Numbered from the stretch's first letter, positions 1-8,378 are shown. The stretch is 64,000 nucleotides of DNA from Rossellomorea orangium (GCF_019334305.1 NZ_JAHWGH010000012.1:372001-436000), one strand, 5' to 3'. Notes: generated from the sequence alone by a model not told the origin. Translations and numbers: made by a program.

Positions 1-348
1 TCTAGTGCACCGGCAACGATTGAAAGGATTGTGGACGTCTTCCCGCCGGAACAGCAATCGCAAATCCGAGTTCAGCTGGCATCCGTGCTCGTCGGGATCC
101 TTTCTCAGCGCTTGTTTGCAACGGTGGACAAAAAAGGGAGGCGGGCAGCGACGGAACTCCTGATGAATAATGCGGCCATTGCCAATCTGATCCGTTCTGA
201 GAAGGTGCATCAGATCCAGAATGTCATGCAGACGTCCAAAACGTCGGGGATGCATATCATGAGGGACAGTGTAATGAAGCTATATGAAAGTGGTATCATA
301 TCAAAGGAAATGGCGTTTCCTTACAGCAGAGAGGAGATTCCTCAATAG
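1..348 (+). CDS. pilT: Type IV pilus retraction ATPase PilT, C-terminal fragment (5' end outside window)
   Basis: The reading frame is open from base 1, so the gene begins upstream of the window. The 115 visible codons start SSAPATIERIVDVFPP and continue through a QIRVQLA segment and a LSQRLF segment, which is the C-terminal part of PilT/PilB-type secretion ATPases. In that family the domain drives pilus retraction by ATP hydrolysis on the cytoplasmic face of the pilus machine. The Walker motifs lie outside the window. The stop codon abuts the ATG of pilC without a gap, so the two are translationally linked. PilT rather than PilB is favoured by the short C-terminus and by the order ATPase-pilC-pilin-peptidase-pilM; PilB is the alternative. 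Confidence 0.85.
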   Translation, partial: SSAPATIERIVDVFPPEQQSQIRVQLASVLVGILSQRLFATVDKKGRRAATELLMNNAAIANLIRSEKVHQIQNVMQTSKTSGMHIMRDSVMKLYESGIISKEMAFPYSREEIPQ

Positions 349-1560
349 ATGGGACGTTTTAAGTATACGGGACGAGATCCAAGAGGGAAGAAATCGGGTA
401 TCATTACGGCATCTACCAAGAAAGATGCCCTCATTCAGTTGAAGAAACAGGAAGTCAGGGTCATTGACATCCTTGAGATGCCTGAAACGCTCATGACGAA
501 GGATATCGCTATCGGAAACCCGGTGAAATTGCAGCATCTTGTTATTTTTCTGCGTCAGTTTGCCACATTACTGCAAGCCGGGGTAACGGTGGTGGATGCC
601 ACTCATATTCTGGGCGAACAGACCGAGAGCAAAGCACTCGGTAAAGCACTGAAGGAAATCGAGGATGAGCTCAGGGATGGAAATCCCTTATCCGAAGCAT
701 TCTCTAAACATAAGAAAATTTTCGAGCCGCTTCTGATCAACATGCTGATGGCCGGGGAAGCGTCGGGAAGCCTGGATGAGACATTGGAAGGGCTGGCCAT
801 ACATTATGAAAAGCAACATATTACGAAACAGAAAATCATTTCAGCATTAGCTTATCCAATGGTTGTTGGAGTCATCGCAATTGGTGTCGTTATCTTCTTA
901 TTAGCCGCTGTTGTGCCCACATTCGTTAACATGTTAACCGATTTCGGGGGAGAACTGCCCGCCATCACAAAGTTTGTCATTGCATCAAGTGAATTCACCC
1001 AGAAGTTCTGGTACATCATCATTTTGTTCTTTGTATTGATTGCTGTAGTCCTTGCTCTTTTACGAAAAGATAAAAAAACGAAATATTATTTGGATTATGC
1101 CGTCCTTCGGATACCGATTTTCGGGAAGATGCTGCAGAAAGCAGTTCTGGCCAGAATGACGAGGACGTTAAGCTCTTTATTCTCGAGCTCGGTTCCAATC
1201 CTGCAGGCGCTTGCCATCGTGGAGAAAGTCGTGGAAAATGAAGTGATTTCCCGTGTGATTGGAGAATCCCGGAGATCATTGGAAAAAGGAACTTCCCTTA
1301 CGGAGCCGATGAAACGGCATTGGGCTTTCCCGCCCTTGGTGACTCAGATGATTGCCATCGGGGAAGAGACGGGGTCCCTGGACTCGATGCTCGCAAAAGT
1401 TGCAGACTTCTATGAGAAGGAAGTGGAAAGTGCAACGGACCGCTTGAAATCATTGATCGAGCCGCTCATGATCGTCATGCTGGCAGGTCTCGTCGGTACC
1501 ATCGTCACCTCAATTCTCGTTCCAATGTTCGAAATCTTCAACAGTGTTCAGAACTATTAG
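349..1560 (+). CDS. pilC: Type IV pilus inner-membrane platform protein PilC
   Basis: A 403-residue protein with two T2SSF domains, each ending in hydrophobic membrane segments (about residues 165-190, 215-240 and 370-395). The N-terminus, MGRFKYTGRDPRGKKSG, and the conserved GEETGSLD segment are typical of PilC/GspF/ComGB. PilC is the polytopic membrane platform that couples the cytoplasmic ATPases to pilin assembly. The length matches the family. It is preceded directly by pilT and followed by a 110-bp gap before the pilin gene. The position in a full pilM-N-O context argues for type IV pilus PilC rather than the competence homologue ComGB. Confidence 0.95.
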   Translation: MGRFKYTGRDPRGKKSGIITASTKKDALIQLKKQEVRVIDILEMPETLMTKDIAIGNPVKLQHLVIFLRQFATLLQAGVTVVDATHILGEQTESKALGKALKEIEDELRDGNPLSEAFSKHKKIFEPLLINMLMAGEASGSLDETLEGLAIHYEKQHITKQKIISALAYPMVVGVIAIGVVIFLLAAVVPTFVNMLTDFGGELPAITKFVIASSEFTQKFWYIIILFFVLIAVVLALLRKDKKTKYYLDYAVLRIPIFGKMLQKAVLARMTRTLSSLFSSSVPILQALAIVEKVVENEVISRVIGESRRSLEKGTSLTEPMKRHWAFPPLVTQMIAIGEETGSLDSMLAKVADFYEKEVESATDRLKSLIEPLMIVMLAGLVGTIVTSILVPMFEIFNSVQNY

Positions 1561-1586
1561 AAAATACCTATTATTTTACAAAAAAG

Positions 1587-1645
1587 TTGATTTTTTTGTC
1601 GGATGATTGTTGTATACTAGTACTAGATTACTATATTTTAGTAAT
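1587..1645 (+). promoter_or_regulatory. Putative pilin promoter region with an inverted repeat
   Basis: The pilC-pilin gap is very AT-rich and contains a TATACT hexamer (1613-1618) and a TTGTTG/TACTAT pair (1607-1612 and 1629-1634, 16-bp spacer). It also holds a perfect 7-bp inverted repeat, ATTACTA-5 nt-TAGTAAT (1627-1645). A separate start for the pilin gene is reasonable because major pilin must be made in excess, but no single promoter assignment is compelling. Confidence 0.35.
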
Positions 1646-1670
1646 AGATAAATAAACAGGAGGAATTACC

Positions 1671-2135
1671 ATGTTAAAGAAAATGGGTCAAAGATTGAAA
1701 AATGAACGTGGATTGACGCTTATTGAGTTACTGGCTGTAGTTGTAATTTTAGGGATTATTGCTGCGATTGCGATTCCTAGTATTGGTGGGTTGATTGATA
1801 ATTCCAGGAAGGATGCACATATTGCAAATGCAAAGCAAATGGTTAGTTCTGCTAAGATTGCAGTGTCATCAAATGAAGATTTAAGACCTGCTAAAGATGC
1901 CAATGTAACAATGACATTAGAAGATTTGGAAACTAAAGGTTATTTAGATACTTTAAAAGATCCTGATGGTGGAACAACAACGAAAGATGGTTACAATCGA
2001 AAGAACTCTCTTGTAACGATTACCAATGCAGGCGATGGTAAATTTACTTATACTGTAACCCTTATAGGTTCAAAAAGAAGTATCACAGGATTAGGAATTA
2101 ATGAATTAACTAGAGATTCAGTAACCGATAATTAA
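1671..2135 (+). CDS. Type IV pilin (prepilin), likely major subunit
   Basis: A 154-residue class III prepilin. The leader MLKKMGQRLKNERG is followed by LTLIELLAVVVILG, so cleavage by prepilin peptidase is expected after Gly14 and the mature chain has the conserved Glu at +5. The hydrophobic alpha-1 helix runs to about residue 40, followed by a globular domain that includes a TTTKDGYNRKNS stretch. An AGGAGG site precedes the ATG. The gene is visibly richer in A and T (many TTA, AAA, GAT and ATT codons) than its neighbours, which is common for surface pilins and can reflect transfer or diversification. The stop codon directly abuts the peptidase start. Function as the structural pilin is inferred from position and size. 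Confidence 0.9.
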   Translation: MLKKMGQRLKNERGLTLIELLAVVVILGIIAAIAIPSIGGLIDNSRKDAHIANAKQMVSSAKIAVSSNEDLRPAKDANVTMTLEDLETKGYLDTLKDPDGGTTTKDGYNRKNSLVTITNAGDGKFTYTVTLIGSKRSITGLGINELTRDSVTDN

Positions 2136-2882
2136 ATGATAGTTTTTCTAGTAGCTATATATGGTCTCCTCCTAGGCTCCTTCTACAACGTAGTCGGCCT
2201 CCGGATACCGCTCAAAAAATCAATCGTCAAACCAAGATCAGCCTGCCCTTACTGCCAGCATACGCTGACGGCCAGGGAACTGATCCCGGTTCTATCTTAT
2301 ATCATTCAAGGAGGAAAATGCGCTCAGTGTAAAGGGCGCATTTCTCCTCTTTATCCGTTAATGGAATTATCGACCGGACTACTATTCTTACTATCTTATA
2401 CCGTATTTGGCTTTCAGTCTGAGCTGATTGTCGCTCTGACCCTTGTTTCCCTGTTCATGATCATCACGGTCAGTGACCTGAAATACATGGTCATCCCGGA
2501 TAAAGTGCTGTTGTTTTTTTCAGTACTGTTTATCATCGAACGCATATTCATTCCCCTAAACCCTTGGTGGGACAGCTTAGCGGGTGCACTTACGGGCTTT
2601 TGTCTGCTTCTCCTGATTGCCATCATCAGTAAGGGCGGAATGGGCGGCGGTGATATTAAACTATTCGCCGTTATCGGTTTCGTTGTGGGGGTCAAGGTGA
2701 TGATGGTTTCCTTTTTCCTCGCCACGCTTTTTGGAGCAGTGGCAGGCATAACAGGGCTGCTCCTTGGAATCTTCAAAAAAGGACAACCCATTGCCTTTGG
2801 TCCGTATATTGTACTCGGCACTCTCGCATCATACTTCTTTCATCAGCCAATCCTGCATTGGTATTTTTCTTTATACAGCTAA
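2136..2882 (+). CDS. pilD: Prepilin peptidase/N-methyltransferase (PilD/ComC type)
   Basis: A 248-residue polytopic membrane aspartyl protease. The N-terminal domain has two CxxC pairs (Cys37/Cys40 and Cys62/Cys65) of the zinc-binding methyltransferase-associated type. The two catalytic aspartates are visible in SDLKYMVIPD (Asp114) and GMGGGDIKLF (Asp173). It removes the leader from prepilins at the cytoplasmic membrane face and methylates the new N-terminus. The gene lies directly after the pilin and upstream of pilM. In B. subtilis the orthologous locus holds comC, which also serves competence pseudopilins. This enzyme may therefore process both sets; that is inference. Confidence 0.95.
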   Translation: MIVFLVAIYGLLLGSFYNVVGLRIPLKKSIVKPRSACPYCQHTLTARELIPVLSYIIQGGKCAQCKGRISPLYPLMELSTGLLFLLSYTVFGFQSELIVALTLVSLFMIITVSDLKYMVIPDKVLLFFSVLFIIERIFIPLNPWWDSLAGALTGFCLLLLIAIISKGGMGGGDIKLFAVIGFVVGVKVMMVSFFLATLFGAVAGITGLLLGIFKKGQPIAFGPYIVLGTLASYFFHQPILHWYFSLYS

Positions 2883-2897
2883 AAGGGGTCATTCACG

Positions 2898-3860
2898 ATG
2901 TTATCACGTCTCTTCCATAAGAATAAAAATAAAATCAATATCGTCATCAGTGATCAATGGATTCGTTTTGTCGAGTTGAAATCTGTTACTCCTTTGCATA
3001 TCCACCAATCTGGAGAGAAACGAATAGCAGACGGTATGATCTCCGATGGGAAAATCATTGAAAAAGAAGCGTTCCAGGCATTTTTAGAGGAATGCGTCCT
3101 CGATTGGGGACTAAAGAAGAGGGAAGTTCAGTTCATCGTTCCCAATACTCAGATGATCATCAGGAAATTGAGTATTTCATCTGATATAGAGGACGATGAG
3201 GTGAAGAGTCACTTGTTCCTGGAAATCGGAACGAGCATCCACCTCCCATTTGAAAATCCCGTATTTGATGTCGTGGTTGTCGGAAATAAAGGAGATAAGA
3301 AAGAAATCATCCTTGTGGCGGCACCAGAGGACATTGTATTGGAATATCGGCAAATGCTGGCCGGTGCCCATTTAAAGCCTGTCGTGGCTGACATCAGCCC
3401 GCTTGCCTTTTATCGCTACATACACTCATTGGATATGACTCATAGTGGGAGCCACGAAATGCTTCTTTACTTCAATCAGTCCAATGTCACGGTTTCCATC
3501 TTTCATGATCATCAGCCGGTATTCTTCAGGCCGATCAGTTTAGGTGAGGGGCGTGAGGTTGTGGATGAGAAAGCGAATCATGAAGGCTTTCAACCACTTC
3601 CATTTGATGACGTCATGAAAGAAATTGATAAAGTGATCAGTTTTTACCGTTATACCCTTACAAATGATGAAGCAACAATCAATAAACTATTCGTTACTGG
3701 TGATCATCCTATGGTGGGGGATATTCACACTCTCCTATCCAAACGGTTTGACATCGACATCATCCAAGTGCCTTCCGTTGCACGGCACGCCCAATCCAAT
3801 GAAGAGCTATCGAGTGAATTCCTCCTCGCCATTGGATTGGGGTTAAAAGAGGTGATATAG
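2898..3860 (+). CDS. pilM: Pilus assembly protein PilM (actin-like ATPase)
   Basis: A 320-residue cytoplasmic protein of the PilM/actin-like fold. The N-terminal strand NIVISDQWIRFVELK resembles the phosphate-1 loop of the family, and a later IDKVISFYRYTLTN segment and VTGDHP strand fit the nucleotide-binding core. PilM binds the N-terminal peptide of PilN to build the alignment subcomplex linking the cytoplasmic motor to the membrane. pilN starts at the last base of the pilM stop codon, as expected for partners. The sequence is divergent, as is usual in Bacillota, and the call rests partly on the pilM-N-O order. Confidence 0.85.
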   Translation: MLSRLFHKNKNKINIVISDQWIRFVELKSVTPLHIHQSGEKRIADGMISDGKIIEKEAFQAFLEECVLDWGLKKREVQFIVPNTQMIIRKLSISSDIEDDEVKSHLFLEIGTSIHLPFENPVFDVVVVGNKGDKKEIILVAAPEDIVLEYRQMLAGAHLKPVVADISPLAFYRYIHSLDMTHSGSHEMLLYFNQSNVTVSIFHDHQPVFFRPISLGEGREVVDEKANHEGFQPLPFDDVMKEIDKVISFYRYTLTNDEATINKLFVTGDHPMVGDIHTLLSKRFDIDIIQVPSVARHAQSNEELSSEFLLAIGLGLKEVI

Positions 3861-4483
3861 TGCTCGTCGATATCAATTTACTTCCTCAAAGTGAAAAAAG
3901 AAACCGTCAATGGCTATACGTGGTTACTGGGGTAATAGCATTTGGAATTCTAGCTCTTATCGTTCTATTTATCCTTTCCGGCCAAATCGGTAAAGATGTG
4001 GATGCCCTTACGGCGGAGTTACAGGCAAATAAGCAGCTAAGAGCTGAAAAGGAACAGAGAATCTCTGATTTTGAATCCTCTGATGCATGGGTGCAGCTGG
4101 AGAGTGCGGTGGGCTGGGCAGAGAGCTATCCCATCGATACCGTTCCTGTCTTGGATCATCTGGTGGAGCTGCTTCCTGAGCGGGGATTCATGAAAGAATT
4201 CGCGTACGCAGAGGATGGAAGCATACAGGTATCCATTCAATTTGATACAAGCAGTGAAGCAGCCTATTATTTAACACATCTAAAGGAATCCAAGTATATT
4301 GCGGATGCCAAACTATCTTCCATTGCCACTGAAGCCATTACAGAAGATGAAACAATCGCAGTCAATACCGAACCCGTATTACCAAGGTACATAGGCCAGT
4401 ATGAAGTCATACTGAATAGAGAAGCCATTAAAAAAATCGAAACAGAAGAGAGTTCCGATGAGCAAGGAGGCGATTCGGAATGA
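3860..4483 (+). CDS. pilN: Pilus assembly protein PilN
   Basis: A 207-residue bitopic membrane protein beginning MLVDINLLPQSEKR, which carries the diagnostic INLLP motif that docks into PilM. A single transmembrane helix follows (about residues 17-38), then a coiled-coil-like stretch and an alpha/beta extracytoplasmic domain. The GTG start overlaps the pilM TAG by one base and has a GAGGTGAT ribosome site inside the pilM end. The final codons overlap pilO by 4 bases. The tail after residue 190 is acidic and Glu/Ser-rich. Confidence 0.9.
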   Translation: MLVDINLLPQSEKRNRQWLYVVTGVIAFGILALIVLFILSGQIGKDVDALTAELQANKQLRAEKEQRISDFESSDAWVQLESAVGWAESYPIDTVPVLDHLVELLPERGFMKEFAYAEDGSIQVSIQFDTSSEAAYYLTHLKESKYIADAKLSSIATEAITEDETIAVNTEPVLPRYIGQYEVILNREAIKKIETEESSDEQGGDSE

Positions 4484-5256
4484 ACATTGGATTCGATAAA
4501 AAAGAATGGCTGATGATCGGCACCTCCATTGTATTAATGCTCTTCCTACTCTTTGGATGCGTATGGTTTTTCTTCCTACCGGTCAAGACCCAGAAAGAAA
4601 ATCTGCAAACTGAAATCCAAACAGAATCCAAGCTGATTGAAGTATTGGATTCCAAAATCTCTTCCATCAAACAGGACTCATTTGAAAACTCCAGTTCCCT
4701 GCAACAAAAGGTTCCGGTAAAACCTTTGACACAGCAGCTCCTTATCGACCTTGAGAAGGCTGAGATCGTTTCGGATAGTTTGATAACAAGCATTGAATTC
4801 TCTGAAGGTGCAGTGGCCCTTCCAATAGCAGGGGGATCTACAGAGTCAAACAGTGAAGCTGCCACAGAAGTGGATGGAACAGCATCAAAAACCAGCACTG
4901 AAGACGAAACTCCCCCTGCAGATATCTTGCCAGATGGTCTTCAAAAATTGACTGCCACCATGTCTGTCGAAGCAAAGAGTTATTTTGAAATAGAAGAGTT
5001 CATTAAGAAATTAGAAGAACTGCACCGAATCGTCGAAGTAGAGCAGATCTCCTTCAGCGGACCTGCCGAATTACAGCAATACGAAGATGCTGTCGAAAAT
5101 ATACAATTGAATATCGTCGTTTCCGCTTTTTATTTGCCCGGTTTAGTAGAGCTTGAGACGGAACTGCCGAAGCTTGATGCGCCGGTACCTTCCAACAAGA
5201 AGAACCCTTTTCAGCAGTTCCCTGAACAAAAGTCGGAAGAACAAGATACCAATTAA
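4480..5256 (+). CDS. pilO: PilO-like pilus alignment protein
   Basis: A 258-residue protein with a short cytoplasmic N-terminus (MNIGFDKKEW), one transmembrane helix (about residues 11-33), a coiled-coil linker (35-90) and an extracytoplasmic domain. A low-complexity Ser/Thr/Glu-rich insert lies at about residues 113-145. PilO pairs with PilN to form the periplasmic or wall-facing part of the alignment complex. The start has an AAGGAGG site and overlaps pilN by 4 bases. Sequence similarity to PilO is weak by eye; topology and operon position support the call. Confidence 0.75.
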   Translation: MNIGFDKKEWLMIGTSIVLMLFLLFGCVWFFFLPVKTQKENLQTEIQTESKLIEVLDSKISSIKQDSFENSSSLQQKVPVKPLTQQLLIDLEKAEIVSDSLITSIEFSEGAVALPIAGGSTESNSEAATEVDGTASKTSTEDETPPADILPDGLQKLTATMSVEAKSYFEIEEFIKKLEELHRIVEVEQISFSGPAELQQYEDAVENIQLNIVVSAFYLPGLVELETELPKLDAPVPSNKKNPFQQFPEQKSEEQDTN

Positions 5257-5267
5257 AGGTCTGATGA

Positions 5268-5708
5268 ATGATGATTGAAAACGAAAGAGGCTATACACTT
5301 GTTGAACTACTGGCTGTGATTGTCATACTAGGAATCATTGCCATCATTGCGGTTTTGGCAGTGAATAATATCATCGAAAAGTCCAAATAACAGGCATTTG
5401 TGGCAAACGCATTAACAATGAAAAGCTCCGCCCAATATTATGCAAAAGACGCCATGCTTCAGGAACGTGAAATTAACAAGATAACATACAAAGAATTGGT
5501 CGAAGCAAAGCTCATCGAACCGATACTCGATCCCCATTCCAAAACCGTCATGACACCGGATGATACCTCCTATGTCCTGGCTGATGGTGAGAGTGTCCTA
5601 TCGATATGCCTCCTTGGTGACCAATATAATCTATGTACAAATGAGGATGGGGAACAGGAAGAAATCCCGTTTTCTACTCTATCAATCCGTTCCCTGAAGA
5701 AAAACTAA
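5268..5708 (+). pseudogene. Second type IV prepilin gene interrupted by an in-frame TAA
   Basis: From ATG 5268 the frame encodes a perfect class III prepilin N-terminus: MMIENERG then YTLVELLAVIVILG, with the cleavage glycine at position 8 and Glu at +5. After ...NNIIEKSK the frame meets TAA at 5388-5390. It then continues in the same frame without another stop for 105 codons to 5708 (QAFVANALTMKSSAQYY..., an ordinary pilin globular segment with ILDPHSK). Only one codon is wrong; there is no indel. It is therefore either a recent nonsense pseudogene, a sequencing error or, less likely, a read-through gene. A start at GTG 5400 would lack leader and helix and is not credible as an independent gene. 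Confidence 0.85.
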
Positions 5709-5730
5709 AAAATTTGACGAAAACCTCTTA

Positions 5731-5763
5731 GGACAAGACGACAAAAGTCTTGTTCTTTTTTTT
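5731..5763 (+). terminator. Rho-independent terminator of the pilus operon
   Basis: A stem of GGACAAGAC and GTCTTGTTC (one wobble pair) with a 7-nt GACAAAA loop is followed by a run of eight or nine T. It lies directly after the broken pilin gene and closes the pilus operon before spoIIB. Confidence 0.8.
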
Positions 5764-5808
5764 ATGGGATGTGATAGCATGGAAAAAAATAGATGAAGGA
5801 GGGTGGCG

Positions 5809-6789
5809 ATGATGGGTAATCGTGAGAAAAACGACAAAAAGATTTCTATTAAAATCAATGGGGAAAAAACGAAGTTCGATGAGGATCTTCTTGTGTATGA
5901 TTGGAAGCTGGGGGAGTCGGAAACAGCTGCGGGTGAAGAGGCGAAGGATGACGGATTTGACTGGATCCTTCCTGATGAAGAAGCCGAACCTCCACAGGAA
6001 TATAAAAAAATCAACTACGTGACAGGTAGTAAAAAGAAGAAGAAAAAGTCTTTTACTAACCCTTTTCAGGATTCAGTGAATCTGATCATGTCATTGGTCG
6101 GGGCGATTGTTGTCGGGGCGGTTTTGGGCTTCGGGACTCTTAAGGTGATTACGACGACGGATGGACCCGCTGCACCTGCGGCAACATTGCAGGACGACTC
6201 CACGGCAGGGAAAACGGATGGTCAACAGGCTGTTTCAGCCATTGAATTAAAGGATTTCTCCACCTCCATCCTGCAGGGCGGGGTGTTTTCGACAGAGGAA
6301 TCCATGAATGCCATGAAGGACAGCCTGGCGGCTAAAGGCTTTCCGGGAGCGAGTGTTGAGAAAGATGGTCAATTCTTTTTATTGCTGGGGGTTTCGGGAG
6401 ATCTGGAAACGGCCAAAACCCTAGGGGCAAAAATAAAGGAACAGGGTGTGGATGTGTACGCGAAGGACTTTGTTATTGGATCGAAGGGTATCAACGCTTC
6501 TAAAGAGGAGAAATCATTCCTGGAGAAAGGGAATGCCCTCTATAGCAAGATCGCACAGGCAAGCAGCAGTGGGATGGTCGGAGGAACTCCTGATGATGCA
6601 ACTATGAAAACAATTCAATCCGGCGTGAAGGAATTGGAAGGCATCGAAGTAGATCAGGAGTCCATTGCCTCAATGAAGAAATCCTTAGTGGATGCAGGAA
6701 ATCTGACAGCGTCGATGAAATCTCCAGAGGATGCACAAAAAGTTCAAGGGGAATTATTATCTTATCTTCAGCTATACGGCGGGTTATAA
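5809..6789 (+). CDS. spoIIB: SPOR-domain protein, stage II sporulation protein B-like (SpoIIB)
   Basis: A 326-residue bitopic protein. An acidic cytoplasmic N-terminus ends in a KKKKK stretch and is followed by one transmembrane helix (about residues 95-115) and a C-terminal SPOR-like domain (FSTEESMNAMKDSL... and the GASVEKDGQFFLLLGVSGDLETA segment), which binds denuded septal glycan. In B. subtilis SpoIIB lies between comC and maf and localises to the polar septum to help engulfment; the same placement is seen here. The start is ATG 5809, six bases after AAGGAGG (5796-5802). The upstream GTG at 5803 lies too close to that site. Overall identity to SpoIIB is low, as usual for the family. Confidence 0.75.
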   Translation: MMGNREKNDKKISIKINGEKTKFDEDLLVYDWKLGESETAAGEEAKDDGFDWILPDEEAEPPQEYKKINYVTGSKKKKKKSFTNPFQDSVNLIMSLVGAIVVGAVLGFGTLKVITTTDGPAAPAATLQDDSTAGKTDGQQAVSAIELKDFSTSILQGGVFSTEESMNAMKDSLAAKGFPGASVEKDGQFFLLLGVSGDLETAKTLGAKIKEQGVDVYAKDFVIGSKGINASKEEKSFLEKGNALYSKIAQASSSGMVGGTPDDATMKTIQSGVKELEGIEVDQESIASMKKSLVDAGNLTASMKSPEDAQKVQGELLSYLQLYGGL

Positions 6790-6829
6790 TTTCGACTGGT
6801 TTAGACTATTTTCTAGGAAATAATATAGT

Positions 6830-6880
6830 GAGAGCGTCCTTTGAACCTGAACTGTACTGGTTCAAAGGACGCTCTCTTTT
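6830..6880 (+). terminator. Strong terminator after spoIIB
   Basis: A perfect 18-bp inverted repeat beginning GAGAGCGTCCTTTGAACC (6830-6847) pairs with 6859-6876 across an 11-nt loop and is followed by TTTT. It separates spoIIB from maf. Confidence 0.85.
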
Positions 6881-6956
6881 CACTTGTTTACCGTGAGGGA
6901 TTTTGGTAGTATATTCTTGTATCTCCCATTTTTCACTCTGAAAGGATTGGTATGGT

Positions 6957-7529
6957 TTGTCCAACCTCATACTCGCTTCACAATCTCCCCGTCGAAAAGA
7001 ACTTCTCGAACAAATCCAACTCTCTTTTTCCGTTATGAGCTCCAATGTCGATGAAACGTTTTCAGCCGATTTATCACCCGATGAAGTCGTGATGTATCTC
7101 GCGAAGAAGAAAGCCAAAGAAATATCGAAACAACACCCCACTCACTATGTCATCGGTTCTGACACGGTCGTGACAAAGGATGGGAAGATCCTTGGAAAGC
7201 CAGAGTCGAAAGAAGAAGCAAAAGAGATGCTCAGGATGCTATCAGGATCTGCCCACGAGGTTTACACAGGTGTCGCAATCGTACACGGTGAGGAGGAAAA
7301 ACTTTTTTATGAAAAAACAGATGTTACGTTTTGGGAGTTGACCCCTAAAGAGATTGATGACTACATCGCATCTGAAGAACCATTCGATAAAGCAGGTTCC
7401 TACGGGATCCAGGGCATAGGGGCAAAATTCGTCAAAGAAATCAAAGGCGATTATTTCGCTGTTGTCGGCCTGCCGATCTCGCGTGTGAATCGCGCACTAC
7501 TTGAAATGGGCTATCTTCAATCAGACTGA
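6957..7529 (+). CDS. maf: Maf-family nucleoside triphosphate pyrophosphatase
   Basis: A 190-residue cytoplasmic enzyme that hydrolyses non-canonical or pyrimidine NTPs (dTTP/UTP type) to NMP and pyrophosphate. The signature ILASQSPRRKELL is at the N-terminus, and the conserved IGSDTVV, GKP and SYGIQGIGAKFV segments follow. The start is TTG 6957 (TTG TCC AAC), about 11 bases after AAAGGA; the ATG at 6952 is out of frame. It sits between spoIIB and radC as in B. subtilis, where Maf has been linked to septation control. Its length is normal. Confidence 0.95.
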   Translation: MSNLILASQSPRRKELLEQIQLSFSVMSSNVDETFSADLSPDEVVMYLAKKKAKEISKQHPTHYVIGSDTVVTKDGKILGKPESKEEAKEMLRMLSGSAHEVYTGVAIVHGEEEKLFYEKTDVTFWELTPKEIDDYIASEEPFDKAGSYGIQGIGAKFVKEIKGDYFAVVGLPISRVNRALLEMGYLQSD

Positions 7530-7557
7530 CTCCTTTACGTAAGAAAAGGAGGAAATA

Positions 7558-8268
7558 ATGGTAAAAACCCTACCAACTCAGGAAGAAAACAGGTTGATGA
7601 TCCGGGATTTCCCCCAGGATGAGAGACCACGGGAAAGAATGATCCAAAGTGGAGCCGCAAGCCTATCCAACCAGGAGCTGCTCGCGATCTTACTCCGTAC
7701 CGGTACAAAATCCGAGTCTGTTCTTCAACTATCCAACCGTCTATTAAATCAATTTGATGGATTGAATCTATTAAAGGATGCATCTCTGGAAGAGATCACG
7801 AAAACGAAGGGGATCGGCCTTGCCAAGGCTGTCCAGATCATGGCGGCCGTCGAATTTGGCCGGCGTATCAGCAATCTTGCCTTTGATGATCGATATTCGA
7901 TCCGTTCTCCTGAAGATGGTGCCAATTATGTCATGAATGACATGAGATTTTTGGCCCAGGAGCATTTTGTCTGTTTATACCTCAATACGAAGAATCAAGT
8001 TCTCCACAAGCAAACCATCTTTATCGGAAGCCTCAATGCCTCCATCGTACATCCAAGGGAAGTCTTTAAAGAAGCCTTCCGCCGCTCCGCCGCCTCTATC
8101 ATTTGCATTCACAACCATCCATCCGGGGACCCGACCCCGAGCAGGGAAGACATAGAAGTGACAAAAAGATTAGTGGAATGTGGTCGAATCATTGGTATTG
8201 ATATACTCGATCACCTTATAATAGGGGAGAAGAAGTTTATCAGCTTAAAGGAAAAAGGGTATTTATGA
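7558..8268 (+). CDS. radC: RadC family JAB domain protein (UPF0758)
   Basis: A 236-residue protein with an N-terminal helix-hairpin-helix region (LSNQELLAILLRTGTKS and a TKGIGLAKA motif) and a C-terminal JAMM/MPN+ metalloprotease-like domain with the zinc motif HNHPSGDPTPSRED. Despite the name, a DNA repair role is not established in the family; a nuclease or protease role is only suggested. AAGGAGG precedes the ATG, 28 bases after maf, so the two are probably co-transcribed. Confidence 0.92.
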   Translation: MVKTLPTQEENRLMIRDFPQDERPRERMIQSGAASLSNQELLAILLRTGTKSESVLQLSNRLLNQFDGLNLLKDASLEEITKTKGIGLAKAVQIMAAVEFGRRISNLAFDDRYSIRSPEDGANYVMNDMRFLAQEHFVCLYLNTKNQVLHKQTIFIGSLNASIVHPREVFKEAFRRSAASIICIHNHPSGDPTPSREDIEVTKRLVECGRIIGIDILDHLIIGEKKFISLKEKGYL

Positions 8269-8345
8269 CACTATGATTTTTTTCCTGGTTACGATATAAT
8301 AAAGCTTATGATTTTTGTGATTCAATATAACGTGAGCTTACTGAA

Positions 8346-8378
8346 ATAAGAGAGTCATTCTACAAGGGAATGAGTCTT
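8346..8378 (+). terminator. Weak terminator-like hairpin after radC
   Basis: GAGTCATTC and GAATGAGTC pair with one central mismatch over a 7-nt loop, followed by TTTTC. This is the only structure seen in the 243-bp gap before mreB; the rest of the gap shows no clear gene. Confidence 0.4.

Noticed and set aside
5388-5390. Programmed recoding (selenocysteine, pyrrolysine or frameshift) at the pilin stop
   Set aside because: The codon is TAA, which is not used for either special amino acid, the frame does not shift, and no recoding structure was seen.
5400-5708. Independent 102-codon gene starting at GTG 5400
   Set aside because: It is the 3' part of the interrupted prepilin gene; there is no ribosome site and it would lack the leader and helix needed for function.
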